A stretch of 64,000 nt of DNA from Globodera rostochiensis. Lineage: Eukaryota > Nematoda > Chromadorea > Rhabditida > Heteroderidae. Location: assembly GCA_018350325.1 (NCBI GenBank), contig JAEVLN010000005.1, forward strand, positions 2,180,142 to 2,244,141. The letters are read 5' to 3'. How positions within the stretch are numbered: position 1 is the stretch's first letter; each line of letters opens with the position of its first letter. Shown in pieces: positions 1 to 11,200 of the stretch. A model generated the notes under the pieces. The model did not search any database and had not been told where the DNA came from. It saw only the letters and a list, made by a program, of their open reading frames with translations. The position numbers and the translations under genes are program-made.

Positions 1-2338
1 CTTCGGATCGTTGAATTTCTCCACTATTTTGGACCGATTTTTGATGGACATGGAACCGTCGAGACGCACAAAGGGATATTTCCGAAGATGACATAACTGT
101 TGAGGGATTTGGACATTTTGAAAACCTTTTGAATGCCATAATCGTCATCCAAATTACAATAATAAAATGTATTCTTTCCCCATTTATGCCCTGCCTGAGC
201 GAAAGCGTCCATTGTTTGCGTGTAATTTGAAACCAACACAAAGCGATCGTCGCTGTTCTTTCGGGTGTACGCAAGAAGGTAGTCCAACACGCGCATTTTG
301 CCCGATTTTGATGGGTCAAATGTCTTTTTGGCACAGAACTCGGGCGGGAATAGCTCCAAACAGTCTAAGACATGAAAGAAAGCCTTCAATTGAATCAAAA
401 CGACCGTTTCCACCATCAAAGCCGGCCTCTTTCGTTTGGCATTTGTCGAAGATAAGCTGCGGGTGGTTGCACAGCTTCTTCAGGTTGGTGATAAAAGCCA
501 ACGTCGTGTTTGTGTTCACGCCGCCTTTTGACCGTTCTTGCCGAAGGATTTCGCTGTCCATATGTTTGATAAGCCTTCGATAAAGTTGTTCTTGGAGTTC
601 TGTGAAACGACAAATGCACAACAATTCGTATTTGACCTGAAAAGAACAAAAAAAGGATAAACAAAATGCCAAAATAAAATATACAGGCAAATATTTGGTG
701 AGGAGAACCGACGTGCGACGAATAATACACCGATTGACCAACCCCAGCAGCTCCTGCAATTTGTCCTCCCCCAACTTTTGCTGTTCCAACGTCGCGTCGG
801 CGTCTCGGCCCTTCAGAATTGTGTTCTCAAAACGCTTTCGAAACTCCTGCGCGGGACCAAGAAGGCCGGGGTTGACAAAGTTGATCAGACTGAGTTCAGT
901 TCAATTCCTTTAGAAGCATTTAGGAAGAGTCGGAAGTTCATTCCCTGCCAACCTGTAGTATTCAAACAAATCATTTTGGATCGGTGTGCCGGAGATCAAA
1001 ATTCGTCGGTCACATTTTAGCCCGAACAATGCCTGGTAAGTCTGGTTGTCGCTGTTCTTCAGCCGGTGTCCCTTACAAATTCAAAAGCTTTTAAATGCAA
1101 TTATCGACATCCAAAACAAACCTCGTCACAAATCACTAGGCCAATTTCCTTTTCGTGTAAAATGTCGGTGTAAAGTCGGAAAGTCTCGTAGGAAATGATT
1201 ATCACCGGAGTGGCCACCCGCTGGCCAGTTTGGCCAACAAATTGTTCTGCGAATGAATCGCATAAATTTCCCTCAAAAAAAGCGCCTCCCTCACTCAAAT
1301 TGCGGACGATTTCCTCGCGTTTGCCCGAGTCAATTGGCAACGAATTTACACGGCCATTGAGCCATTTGGCAATTTCTTTGTCCCAATTCTTCACTAAACT
1401 GCTCGGACAGACGATGATACACCGGTTAATTGTCGGCTGGGTTTGCGGACTTTGCCGCTAAAAAAAGAAAAAACAATTGATCAAAAATTAGCCAAGAAAT
1501 TTTAAGAAACGAGAATTGCATAAATAAATGTAAAAAAGTCCATAATTCCGAGGAATGCGCGGAAAGTGAGCTGACCAACAATGTCCACATCAATGCGATA
1601 CATTGCAACGTTTTGCCCAGTCCCATTTCGTCGGCCATTATGCATCCTTTATGTGCTTCGATGCGTTTCCCGACCACACAGTCGTACATAAACTTTACAC
1701 CCTCCCGTTGATGAGGCCTCAGAACAGCGCATAAAATCGGGTCCACAACTACATGAACTTCTCGTTTTGTCTGGTCGACCTTAACAAGTCGTAACAATGA
1801 GTATGCCATGTTTAGTCTCGACACCTTCAGCTGCTCATGAGCCGAAAGCTCCGGCGGGGCAAATACGACCAGCGCATTCTCAGCGTAAGGGTCGTGAAGC
1901 GGAAGACGCACTCCGGACATGCGAAGGCCGAGGAAACGGTTGCTGCACCCGCCTGAACGGACCGATTGCCAAGGCAAGTCGAAAGTTCATGCCAAGACCT
2001 TTGTAGCCAGGAATTGGGACACGGAAAGCACGGGCCAACAGCTTTTTAATGATCGCCTCATGGCATTTGTCTTCGGTTTCCAGTGCCACGACAGCACTAA
2101 CCGCCAGAAGTCGCTGAGGTTGGGAAGTACGGGACGTGGACGGTTTGTCTGAATATGAACAGCCATTATGGTTATTAAAAAGGCTGAAACGACTAAACCT
2201 CGATGTCTCAGCAATGGCACTCGGAAGGGAGTCGAAACCGGAGTTTTTAGTGCAACATCCATTTCCAAATCTAATTTTGGCCTTTTTTCGCCTCGGCCTT
2301 TCTCTTCCCCTTTCTTGCATTTTCTCAGCATTTCTCAT
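1..2338 (-). CDS. rad-54: RAD54 DNA repair/recombination SNF2 ATPase (3' end beyond window)
   Basis: SWI2/SNF2 dsDNA translocase that works with RAD51 in homologous recombination in the nucleus. Exons on the minus strand that keep phase: 2338-1999, 1952-1576, 1457-1122, 1071-953, 889-685, 636-414, 364-195, 96-1, giving 622 codons before the window edge. Visible motifs in order: the RAD54 N-terminal block ending [25 protein letters not shown], Walker [18 protein letters not shown], the DEGH box (split by an intron), [35 protein letters not shown] and [10 protein letters not shown]. Only the last helicase motifs are missing, through the edge. Intron 97-194 begins with GC: only that junction gives a continuous alignment (FAQ then [14 protein letters not shown]). 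The start at 2338 is the first Met in the frame; the N-terminus is poorly conserved in the family, so the start is less sure than the identity. Confidence 0.95.
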
Positions 2339-2394
2339 TAAACAGTAAAAATATTATTAGAAGATTTTTATTCTCTTTTTAANACTAGAACAAT

Positions 2395-3275
2395 GTGGAG
2401 CAGCACTGGTCGGAAATAACGGGGACATTGTTGGGGTATTGGAGGGGGGGGGGGGGGAAGGGGGGGGAGCGGGGGGGGGGACATTTTGGAGTATTGGGGG
2501 GGGGGGAGGGGGGGGGAGCGGGGGGGGGGAGGGGGGCGGGGGGGGGACATTGTTGGAGTATTGGGGGGGGGAAGGGGGGGGGGAGCGGGGGGGGGACATT
2601 GTGGAGTATTGGGGGGGGGGGGAGGGGGAGCGGGGGGGGGACATTGTTGGAGTATTTGGGGGGGGAGGGGGGGGGAGCGGGGGGGGGGGTTGGAGTATTG
2701 GGGGGGGGAGGGGGAGGGGAGCGGGGGGGGGGGACATTGTTGGAGTATTGGGGGGGGGAGGGGGAGCGGGGGGGGGGAATTGTTGGAGTATTTGGGGGGG
2801 GGAGGGGGGGGGGGGAGCGGGGGGGGGGGACATTGTTGAGTATTGGGGGGGGGGGGGAGGGGGAGCGGGGGGGGAGGGGGAGCGGGGGAGGACATTTTGG
2901 AGTATTGGGGGGGGGGAAGGGGGGGGGACATTGTTGGAGTAGGGGGGGGGGGGAGGGGAGCGGGGGGGGGACATTGTTGGAGTATTGGGGGGGGGAAGGG
3001 GGGGGGGAGCGGGGGGGACATTGTTGGAGTATTGGGGGGGAGGGGGAGCGGGGGGGGGACATTGTTGGAGTATGGGGGGGGGGAAGGGGGGGGGGGGAGC
3101 GGGGGGGGAGACATTGTTGGAGTATTGGGGGGGGGAGGGGGAGCGGGGGGGGGGGGGGACATTGTTGGAGTATTGGGGGGGGGGGGAAGGGGGGGGGAGC
3201 GGGGGGCATGTCGGGATATAGGAGGGAGGGGCTATTGTGGGGGATATTGGCGGGGTATTGGGGGGGGGGGGGACT
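2395..3275. repeat. G-rich minisatellite between RAD54 and the VGLL4-like gene
   Basis: About 20 degenerate units of 40-60 bases. Each has a constant core reading ACATTGTTGGAGTATT and a variable run of G broken by GAAGG and GAGC. All long G runs are on the plus strand. Long open frames here are artefacts of the repeat. One unresolved base (n) lies just upstream at 2383, a sign that assembly was difficult. It starts about 60 bases upstream of the RAD54 start codon, so it may overlap that gene's promoter. Confidence 0.9.
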
Positions 3276-3356
3276 TTCCATCAGATCCCCACCAATCTGC
3301 ACATGCCTGTGATCTTAATTACAACTAGGCTCTCTTAACGAACCTCAACTCCTCAG

Positions 3357-4468
3357 ATGTCTCTACTCAGTCTTTCGCAGCTGAACAACAACAGCAAAAT
3401 TCAAAATGGCGGCACTTTGGACGGTTCGTCGTCCTTTCCTCAGCCTACTTTGCTGTCAAGCAATGGCATTTGCCAACTTTCTTCAACGACGCCGGCGACT
3501 GTTTCCGCAACTGTTTCGGATGGGACGCACAATAACAGTTTCGATAACGCCAAACAAGCGAGAGGGTCATCAACTGTTGTTGCTGAACAAATGCCCATGG
3601 ACCTGTCTTATCAGCAGTCGATGCTCCACCCCACTACTGACAATTTGGCACCGGGTTTCGTGCCACAAACGCGAAAGGCTTGCGACATACGCCGTTCGGC
3701 CTCCTCCGTGTCGTACAAAGGCAATGCGGACGTGCACGAGCACTTCCAAGTTTGTGACTGCGCCATGGCCTTGGGCTGGCTGTGCTTTATAAGTCATTAT
3801 GGCCTTTTTGTCTCGCTGTCATAACCAATCCATGGCCAATTATTCACTTTCTCTGAACGTTAGCGGAGGCTTTTTTGAATTTGCAGCGAACATTCAGCGG
3901 AAAATGGCCCCGTCGGCAGCCGTCCTTACGATCGCATTTGCAGCTGAGTGGGGGGAGGGCGGCGGTGGCAAAGAAAGAGACGGCACTTTCCATCGGAGAA
4001 AGTGCGGCGGAGACGGACGCCGAAGGGAGCGGCGTCGGAAGGACGGAGGAGCCGATGGAGGAGGAGGAAGAATCTGTCGAACGGAGGAGTAAGCTAAACG
4101 ACAGTCCGGGAAGCCAATCGCCCGAGGAAAGGGCGCCCCCGCCGGAGGCGCAAATTGCACGGCCGAAAAGCCGACAGCAGGTGAAGAGTGTGTACACGGC
4201 CGTCATCCGCAAGCTGTTCACCAGCAACGAGGTCAAACAAGGTAAGGACAAAGTGAGGAGGGCGGGGGGCGGATTTGTAAAAGCTCATTAAATCAAATTT
4301 AACTCCCTCAGACATCGGTGAATTTTTACATTTTCAGTTGAAGACCATTTCCGAAAGTCGCTGGGTGAGGATCGCTTTCAGCAAATAAAGAATGAGCAAC
4401 AGCGAAAGCAGCGGGAAGAACAGCTCGGCAACGACGAGGACAAGTTGTTGAACGTCGTCAGGTTCTGA
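3357..4468 (+). CDS. VGLL4/Tgi-like tondu (TDU) domain transcription cofactor
   Basis: Three phased exons, 3357-3749, 3887-4241 and 4338-4468, give 292 residues. Two TDU (tondu) motifs are visible: VHEHFQRTFSGKW, created by the exon 1/2 join, and VEDHFRKSLG, created by the exon 2/3 join. Paired TDU motifs near the C-terminus are the hallmark of the VGLL4/Tgi family, which binds TEAD/Scalloped through them and antagonises Yorkie/YAP. The N-terminus is Ser/Thr/Asn-rich and disordered-looking, and the middle has an acidic block (PMEEEEE). The C-terminus is charged and ends LLNVVRF. The ATG is directly preceded by CTCAG, so an upstream, possibly non-coding, exon is likely. Assignment to the family is firm from the motifs; one-to-one orthology is inferred. 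Confidence 0.82.
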
Positions 4469-5553
4469 TGGGCCGGCCATCAATTAGCCAATTGAAGCTT
4501 TGACTTTACAAAAATGCGAGTTTGATTAATGTCTTTGGTCATTTTGCACTTTCTTCGCAAAATTCAAAGAACAAAACCAATTCAGCTACCCCCCCCCCCC
4601 TCCCCCACTCCGTTTCCGTTCCCCGGTTTTGTGTGATTTTCCAATTATTCAATCGTTATTAGAATTCTATCGTCCCCAATTTTATTTAAATATGAAACTA
4701 AAGAATACAAACGATAAACGTCAAATTTGTGGGTTAAATTCCTAACGCCAGCCAATCCCCCCGAGCGTAATTTGGCGAATAGACCGGTGTTTTCGCCTTT
4801 GAAGTAAAAGGGAAGTGATTTATGACATTAAAAGAATAAACAAAGTTCGCCAAATTCGAATGAATGGAATTGGTTTTTGTTTTTGAGGAGCAAATTTCTG
4901 TTTTGTTGGGGCAATTTGTTTATCAGCCAGTGTGTTGACTGACAAATGAGTCCGATCACCGATTAGACCGATCGTCTTAAGTCGAGAAAAGACCGCGGCT
5001 GTCATAAGTCCAAAGTAAAAATAAAGGACAAAATATAAAACTAAAGATTTTGTTGGTCAAATAACGGACACATTTTTAAAAATTATTCATGATTTTCAAT
5101 TTTTTTTGCTTGAAATGATTTTTTCTTACTTTCCAAGCAAAAAAGTTTGTGCATTTCGTGGCATTCAAATCCAAGTTCACATTGTCATCCAAATTGTCGC
5201 AGTGGGGGGAGAAATTTTGAACTTTTGAATTAATTTGTTAAGAGATTTTCAATCAAAATTTTAAAAATTACGGTAATTTTGAAGCTTTTTAGAAATGGGA
5301 GGGGTTTGGCGGGGAAAATTTTTGAAGATTTTAACGATAATTATTAAGAAAATTGGTCCAAAAAATAATGGATTCTTCAACAAATCTTTAAAAAAAGGAC
5401 GTATTATCCACCACCCCCGGAAAAGACGGAAGATAATTAATGGAGAATCACTGATTTAATTTATAATACAAACATGCCAATAACATTGTGCGTTTACGAA
5501 TCGAGATGAGAGGGGTGACACTTTGTCATTGAATACTCGTGTCGGCGCTTTGT
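4469..5553. other. Intergenic, A+T-rich
   Basis: No exon with splice-consistent coding signal was found on either strand. It contains a poly-C run near 4591-4601 and many A/T tracts, and holds the 3' ends of the convergent flanking genes. Confidence 0.6.
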
Positions 5554-7457
5554 CTATTTCGCTTTGTCCACTTTGTCATAGTCCGCCTCATCCACCGGCA
5601 ATATTTTGATGGTGGTGATGTACATCCCGAGAGCTCCGCGGTGGAGGATGTGCTGCTGCTCTCCAGAACATTTGTCCCTTAACAATTTGGGAGTCACGGC
5701 GAGTCGTATTCGACGTAATTGCGTCAATTCTTCTCAATTAATTAATTAATTAATGCATCGGGCTAATTTGTAAGCTGAACACGTGACCATTATCAACAGA
5801 TCACCTCCACCAATCAACAACCAAAATTCAAATTACAAAATTCTGACCCTGCAAAATCGGCGGCGCCGGCGGCGATTTTGTCTGTGCTCTCTGCCCTCTC
5901 TTCCGTCTGCTGCTGCCCTCCTCCCCTCTGGGCCTTCTCTATCGCCTTCCTCTGCTTCTCTGTCTTCCTCTTTGCCTTGCGTGCTCTCTTCGTTTCCCTC
6001 TTCCTCTCTTTCTCTGTCTCTCCATCTTTTCCATTCTCTTTTTCCCCTTTACCTCTGACGACTTTAACCGTCCGTTTCCACGCCTCCGTTTCGCATATCT
6101 TCCGTATCGGCACCAAAATGAGCGGTTGTCGGATTTCTTGGGTCCAAGAAAAGAATTTGCCCTGCGGCAAATCCACCGCCGAAATTCGTCGAATAAATTC
6201 CATGGCAAACTGTCGAAAGTATTTTAATTTAATTTCAAAATATTTAAAAATATCGGCGGGTTCACTCACATCCATGCAGTTGTGGTTGAGCAAGTTGTAA
6301 TCGGCCCATTTGTAGCGGGGCCGCAACTCCTCCATCACCTCAAGCAGCTGCTCCACGCCCATCTCCGTGTACAGCGGGTACTTCTTCATTACGATGTCCA
6401 CGTGACGCCTCAAGTGAATTGAATGACGGCATTTTTATAGGAAATTTCGGCAATTCCACCAAATCTTTTGAAAAAAAACTTACATAAATTCGATGCCCCA
6501 GCGGAACAAATTGAAATGGCGCACGTGAAAATTCCTTCCGCTGTTTTTCGGCTCGCAAGCGAACACGCCAATTTTAATGCCGTAATGAAACTCTTTGCCG
6601 CCGACGAGAACGCCGACATGGTAAAGACGCAATTGCTGCAAAACGTTTTTTTAAATTAATAAAATAATGAAATGTTTTAAATTTTATTGTTGAAACTCCC
6701 CCCCCCCCTGCCCCACCTTTTTAATTGTTCGGTTTGCCTGTTACGCGTTCCAATACAAACGAACGAAAATTAAATTTGTTAAATTTAAAGAGGAAATTAA
6801 ATTTGATTTGGGACCCCGCGGGCGATGGTCGGTTAATTGAGCAGTCATTTCGGTGGAAGGGTCTCCAAGGCCAATTTTTGGAAATTGGCGGCGGCCTTAC
6901 TTTTTGCAAATAGACGAAGAGGAGGGAACGCATTCGTTGCCTTTTTACACATTTTAAGGCTGCCAAAAATCAGAAAAATATTTAAAGACTAAAAATGTAA
7001 AATTTGTACAAAAAAACGAATAAAACAAAGCATTAACGCTCATTTTTGTTTTAAAATATTAGGAAACGGCGGAATAAAATGGCTATCAGACTTTTCAAGT
7101 TAGCGTTTAGACTCAATTACGAAAAAGCCTTTGAAATGCGAGAACGAGACCAATTGAAAGCAGTCTATTAAAAGGGGCACATTTGTAACCTTTGCAGTTT
7201 TGTAAAATGACAAAATTTTATAGGCGATCGATCACCCGATGATCAGTTTCAACCTCACTAGCAGCAGGACTATGAATAACCTCCGAAAACACTCTGAACA
7301 CCTTGTGCAGGTTGTACACAGCCAGCCGGATGCGGTTGTGCTCCTCCAAATTCGCACAGCTTGAACTTGTCGACGACCGCCCCCCGTCACTGTCATTAGT
7401 CGTCCGCTCGTCTTCTGTCGTCCTCAACTCGCTGCTGTTTTGGCTGATTCGGTACAT
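5554..7457 (-). CDS. PPPDE (DeSI-like) putative isopeptidase/thiol protease
   Basis: Exons 7457-7302, 6635-6484, 6408-6270, 6209-6053 and 5732-5554 keep phase and give about 260 residues. The PPPDE papain-like fold is supported by RLAVYNLHK (family VYDL start), YHVGVLVGGKEFHYG (catalytic His region) and YNLLNHNC with the nucleophile Cys followed by MDFAMEFI, made by a splice at 6269/6210. DeSI enzymes remove SUMO or ubiquitin-like tags; activity here is inferred. Exon 4 can either read on into a Lys/Glu-rich tail ending at 5814, or use the good donor AGAG/GTAAAG at 6053 to join a last exon ending KILPVDEADYDKVDKAK. I prefer the second. The first intron is long (6636-7301) and holds another possible 66-nt exon (6966-6901), so the part between VYNL and HVGV is uncertain. 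Confidence 0.7.
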
Positions 7458-8299
7458 TACTCCGTTTGTTGTTGGGTGGGCGATCGAAAAGAAAGTCAGT
7501 CAATTTGTTCGGCCGGGTTAAAATTGTTGTTTAAGGCGACGGCGACAAAATTTGTGGGGAGATCGGTCGGATGGGCAAAAAGTGAGGGGAAAAACCGCGC
7601 GGATGGGAGGGGGGGGGGGCGATGGTTGATCAGAGGAGGAGGGGGAGGGGAGGGGAACGAATACGTAATTTGGAGAACGAATCAGTGGAAGATAATGAAG
7701 ACTTTGACCAAGATGATCGAGATGGGATGGAAGAGTCGAGAGTCGGAATTTTGTGTGGGCGGAGGAACATCTTCCATCAATCGTCATGAGGCGGTGGTGT
7801 ACAACGGCGGCGGGGGTGGGGGCGGGGAGCGGACGGTGCGAGGAGGACGACCATAACATTCCTCCGTTCCCAGGCCAAGGTCGTTGTTTTTAGCGAACTT
7901 TTGTTGCCTCGGGGAACGAATTTCGGCAACCAAAATTTGTTTTAATTGATTTTTGATTTCCCGAGTGATTTTTTTCTTCCATTTGCAAATACATAAAAAA
8001 AGAAACACTTTATTTGTAGAGTAATTACGGCAGCAGCATCAATTACAATTGCTATGGCCATTAATGGGAAACGAAAATGGAAATGGGTGGGGTGGGATAG
8101 GGGCGGTAGATTAGTAATTAATTGTAATATTAAATATATATATATATGTTGGGAAAAGGTGTCGATTAGGCGAAGGAATCAATCAAAACAGAGATTATAA
8201 TAAACAAATTAATTTTAGTAATTAAAAGGCCTCAGAGCTTTTGCATTTCCCCGGAGGGCATTTGTCGGTTGTCTTGCGATTGCACGGCCTTTCCTCCCC
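7458..8299. other. Intergenic
   Basis: G-rich on the plus strand (7606-7660, 7804-7850), then A+T-rich with AATAAA-like sequence near 8200, which would suit the 3' end of the minus-strand PAN gene. I see no convincing exon. Confidence 0.5.
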
Positions 8300-11200
8300 T
8301 CAGACGGCCAACGTCCTCTCCAACTGTCCGGTCTTTCTGTTCACCTCCGGCCGACAGTTCACGCAGTGGATCCACAGCGGGTTCACCTCGCGCAGATGGG
8401 CGAGGTGCGCAAATTTACTGATGATCGGCGCGTTCGAGCAGAAATGCTTGTCATCGTAGCTCAACTCGCAGCTGCGCGTCTCCCGATGGAACAGGGCACT
8501 CGTGCAGCCGTCCTGAATCCCTTTTATTGAAATTAAATTTACAGAAACTGACCTGGAAGCAACGAATGGCACACACTTCCACCGACTCCACGTCCAACTT
8601 TAGCTCAAACGGAGCCTTGAAATGGACGGGTCGTTGGTCAAGCGCTTCCGCTTGGAATGTGATGAAGCAGCCTGAGGGGCTTCGAATTTTTTTAATATTT
8701 AAATATTTAATTGTTGAAATATTTATTGGTCCGTCCAATTTTTATAAAATAATGACCGTTGTCAACTCGAATGGTCGACGGTGTGCTTTTGTCAGGGCCA
8801 ATTGGCGACTTTTCTGTGTTCGGCTGCACTGAACTGGTTGCCGTCGTTGTTTGAACGTTGAAGGAAACAACGGGCGACGAAAGTGCGGGAGGATTGAGTG
8901 AAGGTGAGGAAGAGGGGGAGAGGAGTTGGTTTAGTAAAGTCGCTTGGTTATTGGGCGGAAGTGTTGGAGCTGAATTCGTTGGGGCTGAAGTCGTTGGGGC
9001 TGAAGTCGTTGGGGCTGAAGTCGTTGGGGCTGAAATTTTAGAGGCTGAATTTGTAGGGGCTGAATTTGTAGGGGCTGAATTTGTAGGGGCTGAAGTCGTT
9101 GGGGCTGAAGTCGTTGGGGCTGAATTTGTAGGGGCTGAATTTGTAGTGGCTGAACTCGTTGGGGCTGAATTTGTAGGGGCTGAATTTGTAGTGGCTGAAC
9201 TCGTTGGGGCTGAACTCGTTGGGGCTGAAGTTAATGTTGAGGATGGTGAAGTTGCTGAAGGCGAGGAAGAAGAATTCAACAGCGTGGAAGAGATGGGGTC
9301 GGCTAAACCATTTCATTATTCAGATTGTAGGCATCGACACGAAACCACGAAACCTTGTGGGCGAGCTGGGATCTGGACGGGGCTCGGGTTCGGCTGCGGT
9401 ACTGATTGGATCGGGCCAAGCCCGCCGCCCATTCTCTTTCGCTCCAATTCGCCCGTTTGGCGGTTCACTTCGGGGCCTGATAAAATACATTTTTCTTATA
9501 GCGAAACGTTGCCGGCAACTTACGACAACTGACACAGTGAATCCACAACGGATTGGCATTTCTCAGAGGGGCCAAGTGCCGGAATCGGCTGATGATGGGC
9601 CCTGGGGAGCAGTGATGCGTGTCCTCGTACCCCAAAATGCAACTTTTGTTTTGCGCACTGTATAGAGCGCCCGTGCATCCGTCCTGCGTGGTTACGGTAG
9701 ATTCGGGGGTGCACACGGTAGGGGCGGGGGATATGGTACGGTACCTGATAACAACGGACGGCACATTCTTCAATGGACTCCACTTCCAGATCAAGCTCAA
9801 ACGGCGCGGTGAACTGAGTTGGACGTTTGTCAAGCGGTTCCGCTTGGAAGGTAATGAAACAGCCTAAAAAAACTTTCAGAATTTTATAATTTTTAATAAA
9901 ATCGATTTTTAGGGGTTTTTGAATTCTTCTTAAGGGATTGGAGGCTTTCAATTTTGTAATTTTTTTTTAATAAAAATTGATTTTTAGGGGTTTTTGAATT
10001 CTTCTTAAGGGATTGGAGGCTTTCAATTTTGTAATTTTTTTTTAATAAAAATTGATTTTTAGGGGTTTTTGAATTCTTCTTAAGGGATTGGAGCTTTCAA
10101 TTTTGTAATTTTTAATAAAAATTGATTTTTAGGGGTTTTTGAATTCTTCTTAAGGGATTGGAGGCTTTCAATTTTGTAATTTTTTTTTAATAAAAATTGA
10201 TTTTTAGGGGTTTTTGAATTCTTCTTAAGGGATTGGAGGCTTTCAATTTTGTAATTTTTAATAAAAATTGATTTTTAGGGGTTTTTGAATTTTTCTTAAG
10301 GGATTGGATGAATTTGGCAAGAGACCCCTGGTCTGTGATCTCTGCTGCTGCTGAACTGACCGTTTTCGATTTTGATCGTCGAAGGTGCCGCCTTCAGAAG
10401 CGGCCTCCCATTTTTGGTCAGCTGTTCCTTCAGCGCGTCGACGGCGTCGTCCGTTTGTGTCAGTCGTGCCGCCCCGAGCACCGGAGGGACGTCCACGCCA
10501 ATTGGCACTCCATGGGCACGTCCCCTCAGGGCATTGGCACTTTGCTCCAGGGGATTGTTGGCACCGCCCGCATCCGTTTCCTCCACCAGTGCGTTCCGCG
10601 ACTGGCGATGGCCCTTTTCTGGCACAATAATTGCTTTCCCTTTGCGCGTTCCCTCCGTCCGTTTGGTCTCTTCCGTTTCAGCCGCCGATGTTTCTTCACT
10701 TTGTCCTTTTCGACCTTCCGATTTTGGGCTTTTGTCCTTTTCATTATTCGGCACCCCTTTCTCCCCGGCGGCGTCCGTTTTTAATGAACGCGCTTCCCCC
10801 GAGGGCGATTCTTCCGCCGAAGTGATTGTCTCCGTTTGTTTCGGCCCCGAGGGCAATTCTTCCGCCGAAGTGATTGTCTCCGTTTGTTTCGGCGTCTTTG
10901 ATCTTTCTGCTCCAAACTCTTTCGTCTTCCCTTCCGGCGGCGATTCTTCCGTTTTCGTCGACTCCTCTTTAGACGGTTCTTCCCTTTTCGGTTTTTCTTC
11001 CGACGATTCGTCCGAAATTTTCTTCGCCTCCGGCAATCTTTCAGTCGTTTTCAACTTCACCGGTTCTTCTTCCGTCTTCTCTCTCGGCTCTTCTTTCGTT
11101 TTTATATCCGCCAATTTTTCCTTCTTCTTCTTATTTCCTCCATCCAACAATTCTTCCGGTTTTCCCAATTGTTCCGTCTTCCCTTTAGGCGTTTCTTCTT

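Noticed and set aside
2357..3328. Overlapping long ORFs rich in Pro or Gly on both strands
   Set aside because: They are produced by the G-rich minisatellite; composition is pure repeat and no frame is favoured.
4820..5005. 61-codon minus-strand ORF
   Set aside because: Short, no family resemblance, no splice partners.
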